This document shows, piece after piece, positions 26,499 through 33,251 of a DNA stretch of 64,000 bases. This DNA comes from Flagellimonas taeanensis. GTDB lineage: Bacteria > Bacteroidota > Bacteroidia > Flavobacteriales > Flavobacteriaceae. The translations under genes were made by a program, and so were the position numbers. Location of the stretch: positions 239,917 to 303,916 of the forward strand of contig NZ_QXFO01000024.1 in assembly GCF_003584105.1 (NCBI RefSeq), given 5' to 3'. Positions within the stretch are counted from its first letter, which is position 1. Every line of letters begins with the position of its first letter. The notes under the pieces were generated by a model, which saw nothing but the letters and a program-made list of their open reading frames with translations, searched no databases and was not told the DNA's origin.

Positions 26499-27494
26499 CT
26501 AATTTTCACTCAATTTTTGCAACTTTTTCAACGCCTCCAATCCTTTTCCGCCCAATAGTGATTCTTTGGCCTTTTCAAATCCTTCTTTTGGCGTAATCCC
26601 CTTCACGGTGGCAATGGCAATGCCTGCATTGGCACAGACCACATTGTTCTGGGCCTCGGTGCCTCTTCCTTGTAGTACGTTCATAAAGATTTGGGCAGAT
26701 TCGGAAATGTCCTCTCCACCTGTAATCTCTTCTTGGGTTACTTTTTCTACCCCAAAATCCGCTGGGGTCAACATGGCCTCTGAATTATTGGAGATGGTCT
26801 TCGTGTCTCCCGTCAAGGAAATTTCATCATAACCATCCAAGGCATGGAGTACTGTGAATTTTTTATCGGTATTTTGATAAAGGTAGCCATACATCCGTGC
26901 CAATTCCAGATTGAAAACACCTACCATCTGGTTTTTTGGAAAAGCGGGGTTCACCATGGGCCCCAACATATTAAAAAAGGTCTTTACCGCCAGTTCCTTT
27001 CTTATAGGGCCTACGTTCTTCATGGCAGGGTGGAAGAGGGGTGCGTGCAGCACACAAATACCTGCTTCCTCGATGGACTTTTTCAGGAAATCGGCATCAT
27101 TACTAAATTTGATGCCCAAAAATTCCATGACATTGCTACTTCCACATTTGGAAGAAACTCCGTAGTTGCCGTGTTTGGTGACGGGAATTCCTGCTCCGGC
27201 CGTTACAAAAGAGGCCAAAGTGGAAATGTTGAAGGTATCTTTGCCATCACCCCCGGTTCCGCAGAGATCGATGGGGTCGTAATCCGATAGGTTCACAGCC
27301 AAGCAAAGGTCCAAAAGGGCGTCGCGGAATCCTTCCAACTCTTCAATGGTGATGCTCCGCATCATATACACGGTAAGGAATGCAGCAATCTGGGAGGTAT
27401 TGTAATCCCCTTTGGCAATGTTTACCAATACCTGTTTGGCCTCTTCCTTGGGCAATATTTCGTGATTGATCAGTTTGTTTAAAGTCTCTTTCAT
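26499..27494 (-). CDS. trpD: anthranilate phosphoribosyltransferase
   Basis: A 331-residue enzyme that couples anthranilate to PRPP. Hallmarks are the PRPP loop DLCGTGGDGKDTFNIST, VTKHGNYGVSSKCGSSNVMEFLG, and FHPAMKNVGPIRKELAVKTFFNMLGP. Length is typical. It lies 134 bp downstream of trpG, and the spacer carries two inverted repeats. Confidence 0.97.
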   Translation of the reverse strand: MKETLNKLINHEILPKEEAKQVLVNIAKGDYNTSQIAAFLTVYMMRSITIEELEGFRDALLDLCLAVNLSDYDPIDLCGTGGDGKDTFNISTLASFVTAGAGIPVTKHGNYGVSSKCGSSNVMEFLGIKFSNDADFLKKSIEEAGICVLHAPLFHPAMKNVGPIRKELAVKTFFNMLGPMVNPAFPKNQMVGVFNLELARMYGYLYQNTDKKFTVLHALDGYDEISLTGDTKTISNNSEAMLTPADFGVEKVTQEEITGGEDISESAQIFMNVLQGRGTEAQNNVVCANAGIAIATVKGITPKEGFEKAKESLLGGKGLEALKKLQKLSEN

Positions 27495-27510
27495 TTCAGT
27501 ATTTTGTCAT

Positions 27511-27620
27511 TCCACATGGATGCTGACCGGAGTCGAAGCATGATGTGGAGTCTTTTATTCAATTAGGTTTATTTGGATTCCTGCTTTCCCTTCGGCTACG
27601 CTCAGGGTACTGCAGGAATC
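27511..27620. repeat. two inverted repeats in trpG-trpD spacer
   Basis: The first has arms TCCACAT (27511-27517) and ATGTGGA (27543-27549) with a nested ATGCT/AGCAT. The second has arms GATTCCTGC (27576-27584) and GCAGGAATC (27612-27620) around CCCTTCGGCTACGCTCAGGG. Both resemble the dispersed palindromes elsewhere in this operon. Confidence 0.75.
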
Positions 27621-27628
27621 ACATATTA

Positions 27629-28195
27629 CTAGCTATTCAACCAATTTTTAAGCATTTGTTTTCCTTCTGGGGTCAAAACAGATTCAGGGTGAAACTGTAC
27701 TGCGGTCACATCATATTCCTTATGTCGAAGCGACATGATCTGCCCGTTTTCATCCACCGAGGTGATTTCCAGTACTTCGGGAACGTTGGGATCTACCACC
27801 CAGGAATGGTATCTTCCCACCTGAAGGTTTTTTGGCATTCCCTTGAAAATGGGGTCGTCTTTCGTCACCGTGATGGTAGTTGAAACACCGTGATATACTT
27901 TGTCCAGGTTTATCAAGGTGCCACCAAACACTTCACCGATGGCCTGCAGTCCTAGGCAGACGCCAAAAATTCTTTTGGTAGGGGCATAGGTTCTGATGAT
28001 GTCCTTCAAAAGACCTGCCTCATCTGGAATACCTGGGCCGGGGGACAACACAATGTATTGGAACGGTTCCACTTCATCCAACGTAAGCTGATCGTTCCGT
28101 TTTACGGTGACCTCGCAATCCAAATCCTCCAGATAGTGCACCAAATTGTAGGTGAAGCTATCGTAATTGTCTATCATTAAAATCTTCCTTCCCAT
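27629..28195 (-). CDS. trpG: anthranilate synthase glutamine amidotransferase component
   Basis: A 188-residue class I glutamine amidotransferase that supplies ammonia to TrpE. The catalytic Cys80 lies in FGVCLGLQAIGE, and the His-Glu pair is in VQFHPESVLTPEG near the C-terminus. SPGPGIPDEAG is the oxyanion strand. It starts 2 bp after trpE. Such subunits may also serve 4-amino-4-deoxychorismate synthase; the operon position makes the tryptophan role the main one. Confidence 0.96.
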   Translation of the reverse strand: MGRKILMIDNYDSFTYNLVHYLEDLDCEVTVKRNDQLTLDEVEPFQYIVLSPGPGIPDEAGLLKDIIRTYAPTKRIFGVCLGLQAIGEVFGGTLINLDKVYHGVSTTITVTKDDPIFKGMPKNLQVGRYHSWVVDPNVPEVLEITSVDENGQIMSLRHKEYDVTAVQFHPESVLTPEGKQMLKNWLNS

Positions 28196-28197
28196 GG

Positions 28198-29595
28198 TTA
28201 GATTGTTTCGGCAATTTCAAGGGCTTTGTTCAAAGCGCCCAGTTTGTTATAGGTTTCTTGTAGCTCGTCTTCGGCGTTAGATGCGGCAACCAACCCGGCT
28301 CCTGCCTGATAGTGCAGTTCATGGTTTTTACTCAAAAAGGTACGGATCATGATGGCGTGGTTAAAGTTGCCTTCAAAATCCATGAACCCGATGGCCCCAC
28401 CATAATAGGATCTACTGGTTTTTTCATATTTTTCAATGAGTTGCATGGCCATGTGCTTGGGTGCGCCGCTCAAAGTTCCTGCCGGGAAAGTATCGGCCAC
28501 CACTTTCATGGTGCTGATGTCCTTCTTTTTTTGCCCGGTGACCTTGGATACCAAATGGATGACGTGCGAGAAGTATTGCACTTCACGATAGGTTTCCACA
28601 TTGACGGTATTTCCATTTCGGCTGAGGTCGTTTCGGGCCAGATCTACCAGCATCACATGTTCGCTGTTCTCCTTATCGTCTTGGGCCAATTGTTTGGCGA
28701 GCTCGGCATCCTTTTCATCATTCCCGGTACGTTTGTAGGTGCCGGCAATGGGATGGATCTCGGCTTTGCCATTCTTCACGATCAATTGTGCCTCGGGCGA
28801 GCTACCAAATATTTTAAAGTTGCCATAATCAAAATAGAAGAGGTAAGGGGAGGGGTTGATGGAACGTAGGGCACGGTATACATTGAATTCATCCCCCTTG
28901 AATTTTTGCGTGAACCTCCTTGATAAAACCAATTGAAATACATCCCCACGTTGGCAATGTTTTTTGGCGAGTTCCACATGGTCCATATACTCTTCATCCT
29001 TTAGATTGGATTTGGGCTCCCCATCCTTGTTAAAATTGTAAGAGGAAAAGGTGCGTATGTTGAAAAGCTGCTCAATTTCATCCACATTACTTTCTGAATC
29101 ATAGCAATGGGCAAAAAGATAGGCTTCGTTCTTAAAATGGTTGATGGCAATGATGTTCTTGTACACTGCATAATAGATATCGGGTATGCTTACGGAATCG
29201 TCTTTTTTTGAAATCTCGATGTCTTCAAAATACCGTACCGCATCATAGGCCATATAGCCAAACAGGCCATTGTTGATGAACTTGAAACCGTTTTGGGTCA
29301 CCGAAAACTGTTTGGCAAAGTTGTGGATGACTTCGGTCACATCCGTTTCAGAACCAATGGGGGTCTCTACTTTTTTACCATCGGGAAATTGTTGGGTAAT
29401 GGTCTCGTTCTCCACTTTGATATAGGCAATGGGATTGCAGCAGATGTACGAGAAACTGTTGTCATTGGCATGATAATCGCTACTTTCCAGCAAAATGCTG
29501 TTCGGGAACTTGTCCCTTACCTTAAGGTAGACACTCACCGGGGTGATGGTGTCCGCCAAGATTTTTTTGTAATGTGTTTCTAAAGTATATTTCAT
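28198..29595 (-). CDS. trpE: anthranilate synthase component I
   Basis: A 465-residue chorismate-using enzyme of the first committed tryptophan step. The N-terminal SILLESSDYHANDNSFSYI contains the LLES segment that binds feedback tryptophan in known TrpE proteins, so enzyme inhibition by Trp is expected in addition to attenuation. Catalytic regions are AGTYKRTG, MLVDLARNDLSR, FPAGTLSGAPKHMAMQLI and YGGAIGF. The start ATG lies only 8 bp downstream of the T-run of the attenuator terminator. Confidence 0.97.
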   Translation of the reverse strand: MKYTLETHYKKILADTITPVSVYLKVRDKFPNSILLESSDYHANDNSFSYICCNPIAYIKVENETITQQFPDGKKVETPIGSETDVTEVIHNFAKQFSVTQNGFKFINNGLFGYMAYDAVRYFEDIEISKKDDSVSIPDIYYAVYKNIIAINHFKNEAYLFAHCYDSESNVDEIEQLFNIRTFSSYNFNKDGEPKSNLKDEEYMDHVELAKKHCQRGDVFQLVLSRRFTQKFKGDEFNVYRALRSINPSPYLFYFDYGNFKIFGSSPEAQLIVKNGKAEIHPIAGTYKRTGNDEKDAELAKQLAQDDKENSEHVMLVDLARNDLSRNGNTVNVETYREVQYFSHVIHLVSKVTGQKKKDISTMKVVADTFPAGTLSGAPKHMAMQLIEKYEKTSRSYYGGAIGFMDFEGNFNHAIMIRTFLSKNHELHYQAGAGLVAASNAEDELQETYNKLGALNKALEIAETI

Positions 29596-29603
29596 TTTGT
29601 CCT

Positions 29604-29637
29604 AAAAAAGAAAAAGGCTTGTCGTGATGACAAGCCT
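29604..29637 (-). terminator. trp attenuator terminator in front of trpE
   Basis: On the minus strand the hairpin AGGCTTGTC-ATCAC-GACAAGCCT (29637-29615) is followed by TTTTTCTTTTTT (29614-29604). It is a strong intrinsic terminator that ends 8 bp before the trpE ATG. Part of its loop and 3' arm (TCACGAC, 29627-29621) is complementary to GTCGTGA at 29671-29665, which includes the stop codon of the upstream leader peptide. This gives a possible switch between terminator and antiterminator. Confidence 0.9.
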
Positions 29638-29664
29638 CTTGTATGGTTATAATGGGGACTTAGC

Positions 29665-29721
29665 TCACGACGTTTGAAGTAAGTTGTTCCACCACCAATT
29701 ATTTGCTGTTCTAGTATTCAT
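29665..29721 (-). CDS. trpL: trp operon leader peptide with three Trp codons
   Basis: An 18-codon open frame on the minus strand, MNTRTANNWWWNNLLQTS then TGA. Codons 9-11 are TGG TGG TGG (29697-29689). The peptide lies 27 bp upstream of an intrinsic terminator and 69 bp upstream of trpE, the classic layout for ribosome-mediated attenuation: with low Trp-tRNA the ribosome would stall at the Trp codons and leave the stop-codon region free to pair with the terminator. The ATG lies 5 bp after a TATATTTG -7 box, so the mRNA may be leaderless. Expression of the peptide is inferred from layout only. Confidence 0.88.
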   Translation of the reverse strand: MNTRTANNWWWNNLLQTS

Positions 29722-29726
29722 TGCCT

Positions 29727-29756
29727 CAAATATAGGGAGGAATTTTTAACGGGCAA
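29727..29756 (-). promoter_or_regulatory. trp operon promoter
   Basis: TTG (29756-29754) and TATATTTG (29734-29727) on the minus strand with a 19-bp spacer fit the Bacteroidota TTG/TAnnTTTG consensus. The expected start point falls on or next to the A of the leader-peptide ATG at 29721. Confidence 0.75.
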
Positions 29757-29777
29757 ACATTGTTTTGTGTAAAATCA

Positions 29778-29812
29778 AAAATCCCGCCCAAGAATTTCCT
29801 GAACGGGATTTT
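29778..29812 (-). terminator. intrinsic terminator after yceI-like gene
   Basis: AAAATCCCG (29778-29786) and CGGGATTTT (29804-29812) form a stem; on the minus strand it is followed by TTTTTGATTTT. It separates the MarR-nitroreductase-YceI unit from the trp promoter. Confidence 0.8.
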
Positions 29813-29833
29813 CACACACTAAACATGGGCTGG

Positions 29834-30406
29834 CTACATCTGTAGGTCAACTACCAAATCAAACTCGTCATAGATCAATTTGTCCTTGGCGGTACCAATG
29901 ATTCCGGAACCGTATTTTACATCATAGTTGGTCCTGTCCACTTTCAAAGAGGCTGTGGCCTTGTCACCGTAAACGGATACATCAAAAGTTACAGGTTTGG
30001 TTGTGCCTTTAATGGTAAGGTCGCCGGTAACTGCATACGAGTTTTTGCCGGTAGCTTTCACTTTAGTGAACACCAATTTGGCAGTGGGGTGTTTTTCGAT
30101 GCCAAAAAAGTCGTCAGAACCCAAGTGGCCATCCAACTTGTTTTTGTAATCGCCTTCCAAGTCAGTAGTGTTGATGCTGGTCATATCCACCACGAATTCA
30201 CCACCTACCAATTTTTCACCATCAAACTCTAGGGCACCTGATTTTAGGGAAATAGTTCCTGTGTGGGAACCCCCAACTTTGTAGCCCTTCCAGGTTACGT
30301 TGCTTTCGGAAGTCTTCACTTCTTTGGTTTCTTTTTTGATCGGGTTTGCAACTGCAGAAGCTCCAAAAAGGGTAACTAGGGCTAAACTTAAGATTGTCTT
30401 TTTCAT
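29834..30406 (-). CDS. YceI family periplasmic protein
   Basis: A 190-residue protein with a signal peptide (MKKTILSLALVTLFGASAVA) and the YceI lipocalin-like beta-barrel pattern: NVTWKGYKVGGSHTGTISLKSG, GEFVVDMTSINTTDLEG, KLDGHLGSDDFFGIEKHPTAKLVFTKV and GDLTIKGTTKPVTFDVSVYGD. Members bind isoprenoids or other amphiphiles in the periplasm; in Bacteroidota the ligand is not established. It follows the nitroreductase gene by 37 bp and probably belongs to the MarR-controlled unit. Confidence 0.92.
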   Translation of the reverse strand: MKKTILSLALVTLFGASAVANPIKKETKEVKTSESNVTWKGYKVGGSHTGTISLKSGALEFDGEKLVGGEFVVDMTSINTTDLEGDYKNKLDGHLGSDDFFGIEKHPTAKLVFTKVKATGKNSYAVTGDLTIKGTTKPVTFDVSVYGDKATASLKVDRTNYDVKYGSGIIGTAKDKLIYDEFDLVVDLQM

Positions 30407-30443
30407 GATTGTTTTAAAATTTCTGTTTTTAATTGTTATTGAT

Positions 30444-31076
30444 TTATATAAGGGTAAATAATTCTTCTGTCGATTTTCTCACTTTGGGTAGATGTTGGGT
30501 GGCATCTTCCTCTGAACGGTAGCCAATAGTAAGCACCACGGTAGCATTCAAGTTCTTCTCGGTGAGGCCTAAAATTTCGTTGTACTTATCCGCTTCAAAA
30601 CCTTCCATGGGGCATGTGTCAATTTTTAATTCTGCGGCCGCCTGCATCAAATTGCCAAAGGCAAGATAGGCCTGCTTGGCAGTCCAATTGCTTTTGGTCT
30701 CGCTGGGGAGCGACACCAATTTGGATTTCATGAAATCGGAGTATCCCTTAAGGTTTTCAGAGGGAATACTTCTGGTGGTGCTGGTGTTTTCGATAAAATC
30801 ATCCACCAATTCCTCGCCAAAATCTGATGCATTGGCAAAAACAATCAGGTGAGATGCATCAGTGATCTGGGATTGGTTCCAAGAAACAGGTTTCAATTTT
30901 TCCTTGGTCTCCTGATCGGAGATCACAAAAATGTGATAGGGTTGCAATCCGTAGGAAGAAGCGCTCAATCGAGTGGCTTCCAACAGGGTTTCCAAGTCTT
31001 GGTCCGATACTTTTTTAGACGGATCGAATTGTTTGGTGGCATAGCGCCAGGTTCTATGTTCAATTACGCTGTTCAT
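30444..31076 (-). CDS. nitroreductase family NAD(P)H-dependent oxidoreductase
   Basis: A 210-residue FMN-dependent nitroreductase of the NfsB/FRase I type, which reduces quinones, nitro compounds or flavins. The N-terminal FMN-phosphate contact RTWRYATKQFDPSKKV and SASSYGLQPYHIFVI, the middle TAKQAYLAFGNLMQAAAELKIDTCPMEGFE, and the C-terminal TIGYRSEEDATQHLPKVRK are typical. It starts 5 bp after the MarR gene, which suggests that the regulator controls it in response to an aromatic or redox-active ligand. Confidence 0.93.
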   Translation of the reverse strand: MNSVIEHRTWRYATKQFDPSKKVSDQDLETLLEATRLSASSYGLQPYHIFVISDQETKEKLKPVSWNQSQITDASHLIVFANASDFGEELVDDFIENTSTTRSIPSENLKGYSDFMKSKLVSLPSETKSNWTAKQAYLAFGNLMQAAAELKIDTCPMEGFEADKYNEILGLTEKNLNATVVLTIGYRSEEDATQHLPKVRKSTEELFTLI

Positions 31077-31081
31077 TATAT

Positions 31082-31528
31082 TTAAAATTTATCCAATAGG
31101 TGATTTAATTGTTCCAATTCCTCTTTGCTGAAATTTTTTACAACATTCTTTTCGGCTTCAGCAACAGCCTTGTCCATTTTTGAAAGTGACTCCAGACCGG
31201 ATTGCGTGATGATGATTTCCACCTTTCGCCGGTTCGATGGGCAAACCGACCGGTCCACATATCCTTTGGCCAAAAGTTTGTCCACCAAACGTGTCGTATT
31301 GCTCATTTTGGTCACCATACGTTCGTTAAGGGTGCTCAAGTTGGCAGGTTTCCCCTGTTGTCCTCTTAGGATTCGGAGCACATTGAACTGTTGCATTGAA
31401 ATCCCATAAGGCTTCAAGGCATTGGCAAAGGCTTCGTTGTTTTTGTTTTGGACCAAGGTCATATGAATTAGGGTCCGGCTTTCCAAAGGCAACTTTTGAC
31501 TCGTCTTAATAATTTCCTCCACTTTCAT
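31082..31528 (-). CDS. MarR family transcriptional regulator
   Basis: A 148-residue winged-helix regulator. The DNA-binding part is QQFNVLRILRGQQGKPANLSTLNERMVTKMSNTTRLVDKLLAKGYVDR, with the wing CPSNRRKVEIIITQSG, and N- and C-terminal dimer helices. I take the ATG at 31528 (MKVEEIIK); a TTG two codons upstream is less likely. A 16-bp palindrome sits inside its promoter, which predicts autorepression. It is the first gene of MarR-nitroreductase-YceI. Confidence 0.92.
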   Translation of the reverse strand: MKVEEIIKTSQKLPLESRTLIHMTLVQNKNNEAFANALKPYGISMQQFNVLRILRGQQGKPANLSTLNERMVTKMSNTTRLVDKLLAKGYVDRSVCPSNRRKVEIIITQSGLESLSKMDKAVAEAEKNVVKNFSKEELEQLNHLLDKF

Positions 31529-31539
31529 GTACAAACAAT

Positions 31540-31555
31540 ATTTGTATATACAAAT
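31540..31555. promoter_or_regulatory. putative MarR operator
   Basis: ATTTGTATATACAAAT is a perfect 16-bp palindrome, 11 bp upstream of the marR ATG, overlapping the -7 box of the candidate promoter. Size and symmetry suit a MarR dimer. Confidence 0.7.
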
Positions 31556-31578
31556 GTATGTCGATCTTTTGATTTCAA
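31551..31578 (-). promoter_or_regulatory. marR operon promoter
   Basis: TTG (31578-31576), a 17-bp spacer and TACATTTG (31558-31551) fit the Bacteroidota consensus. The -7 box overlaps the palindromic operator, so a bound repressor would block initiation. Confidence 0.65.
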
Positions 31579-31662
31579 CCTAGCTTTTAACAGATAAAAT
31601 TTTGTTAAAAGGAATCAAAGGGATAGTCCATTGGTTAACTTTATGGGTGTAAATCGCAGTAA

Positions 31663-32205
31663 ATGAATAGGTTATTGATTTTGTTTTTGATGGCTTCCTT
31701 GGCATTGGGTTGTGGTGATGGTAAAAAGCCAAAAGATATGGCTGACAACCAAGAAGTTGCCGTGGAATCCCAAAATGAAGAAAAAGTCGCTTTTCCCATC
31801 TATGATTTTGAGGGCCTGGAACCGCTCCTCCACAAAGAAGATGACCAGACCTACATCATCAATTTTTGGGCGACATGGTGTAAGCCTTGCTTGGAGGAAC
31901 TTCCCCATTTTGAGCGCATCAGGGAGGAGCAAAAGGAAAATAAGGTCAAAGTGATACTCGTAAGCCTTGATATGCCGCATATGTGGAAATCCCGATTGGA
32001 ACCTTATGTAAAGAATAAAAAGATACAATCGGAAGTGGTGATCTTGGACAATCCCAAACAAAATGAATGGATCCCCAAAGTGGACAAAGAGTGGGGAGGG
32101 GGTATTCCCGCTACCTTAATATATAATAAGGATAAGCGGCAGTTTTTTGAAAAGGGCTTTACGTATGAGGAACTGAACGAAGCGTTGAACAAATTCACAA
32201 AATAA
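31663..32205 (+). CDS. TlpA-like thioredoxin-fold lipoprotein
   Basis: A 180-residue thioredoxin-like protein with a lipoprotein signal (LFLMASLALGCGDG, Cys17) and the redox motif WATWCKPCLEELPHFE. The remainder follows the TlpA/ResA fold with KVILVSLDMPHMW and a cis-Pro region GGGIPATLIYNK. It probably acts as a periplasmic disulfide reductase tethered to a membrane, for instance in cytochrome maturation. It is followed 5 bp later by a second thioredoxin-fold protein, so the two are likely co-transcribed. Confidence 0.9.
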   Translation: MNRLLILFLMASLALGCGDGKKPKDMADNQEVAVESQNEEKVAFPIYDFEGLEPLLHKEDDQTYIINFWATWCKPCLEELPHFERIREEQKENKVKVILVSLDMPHMWKSRLEPYVKNKKIQSEVVILDNPKQNEWIPKVDKEWGGGIPATLIYNKDKRQFFEKGFTYEELNEALNKFTK

Positions 32206-32210
32206 AGACT

Positions 32211-32834
32211 ATGAAAACAAAACGAATACTAGGTTTTTTGGTATTACTGCTCATTTTTGGAGCATCTTTTGCCATGGGAATCAGTGTCGCAAAAGAAGAT
32301 CTTGTGGGTGATGGGTATGAAATCGGAGATGTTGCTTCCGATTTTTCGCTTAAAAATGTGGATGGCAAAATGGTGTCTTTGTCCGACTATGCCAATGCCA
32401 AGGGATTTTTGGTCATTTTCACTTGCAATACCTGCCCATATGCGAAGGCCTATGAAGATCGTATCATAGCATTGGACCGCAAATACAAGTCCCGAGGTGT
32501 TCCGGTCATTGCCATTAACCCAAATAGTAAATCAGGAGATGGATTTGCGGAAATGAAGGAAAGGGCCAAGGAAAAGGGATTTACTTACCCCTACCTTTAT
32601 GATGAAGGACAAAAAGTATATCCGCAATACGGGGCCACCAGGACCCCTCACGTATTCTTGCTGGAAAAAACCGCAAAAGGAAATGTGGTGCGTTACATCG
32701 GGGCCATTGATGACAATTACCAAGATGCATCGCAGGTCAAGGACAAGTTTGTGGAAAACGCGGTGGATGCCATGTTGGCGGGAAAAGAAATAGATCCAAG
32801 TACCACGAAGGCCATCGGATGTGGAATCAAGTAA
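32211..32834 (+). CDS. exported peroxiredoxin/redoxin-family protein
   Basis: A 207-residue AhpC/TSA-Redoxin fold protein with an N-terminal signal or anchor helix (about 7-24). EIGDVASDFSLKNVDGKMVSLSDYANAKGFLVIFTCNTCPYAKAYEDR gives the redoxin start and a CNTC motif in place of the usual CxxC of thioredoxins. ATRTPHVFLLEK is the cis-Pro loop. Family members of this type are annotated as thioredoxin family proteins; the substrate is unknown. A terminator follows at 32863. Confidence 0.88.
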   Translation: MKTKRILGFLVLLLIFGASFAMGISVAKEDLVGDGYEIGDVASDFSLKNVDGKMVSLSDYANAKGFLVIFTCNTCPYAKAYEDRIIALDRKYKSRGVPVIAINPNSKSGDGFAEMKERAKEKGFTYPYLYDEGQKVYPQYGATRTPHVFLLEKTAKGNVVRYIGAIDDNYQDASQVKDKFVENAVDAMLAGKEIDPSTTKAIGCGIK

Positions 32835-32862
32835 GGAGACTGTGCTAAAATAAAACACATGG

Positions 32863-32889
32863 AAATCCGGAGTAACGCTCCGGATTTTT
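32863..32889 (+). terminator. intrinsic terminator after redoxin gene
   Basis: AAATCCGGAG-TAACG-CTCCGGATTT (32863-32887) is a perfect 10-bp stem followed by TT and ATTTTT. Its T-tail overlaps TATTTTTG (32889-32896), a possible -7 box for the rhodanese gene 22 bp downstream. Confidence 0.88.
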
Positions 32890-32918
32890 ATTTTTGCAGG
32901 AGATAAAAACAGAATACT

Positions 32919-33230
32919 ATGTCAGATCTATCACAAGAAGAATGGGCGGAGCAGCTCGAAAATGATGATAACGCCTTCATATTGGATGTGCGTACCCCAG
33001 AGGAAGTGGAAGAAGGGTATATCCCCGGAGCTACCAATATAGATATCTATTTGGGGCAGGAGTTTCTGGACGAACTGGAAAAACTGGACAAGACCAAGAA
33101 CTATTATGTGTATTGCAGATCGGGTAACCGAAGTGGGCAGGCCTGTGCCATCATGAACAGTATAGGAATAGAAAATGCATATAACCTGGAAGGCGGCTTT
33201 ATGAACTGGGAAGGCGAAGTGGCAGAGTAG
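32919..33230 (+). CDS. rhodanese-like domain protein
   Basis: A 103-residue single-domain rhodanese. The fold starts with FILDVRTPEEVEEGYIPGATNID and the active-site loop is YVYCRSGNRSGQAC, with the sulfur-carrying Cys in CRSGNRS. It lacks a signal peptide, so it is cytoplasmic. Such proteins carry sulfane sulfur for biosynthesis or detoxification; the acceptor is unknown. The DUF2851 gene starts 21 bp downstream. Confidence 0.92.
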   Translation: MSDLSQEEWAEQLENDDNAFILDVRTPEEVEEGYIPGATNIDIYLGQEFLDELEKLDKTKNYYVYCRSGNRSGQACAIMNSIGIENAYNLEGGFMNWEGEVAE

Positions 33231-33251
33231 ACCTCCATTCATCCCAAATCG

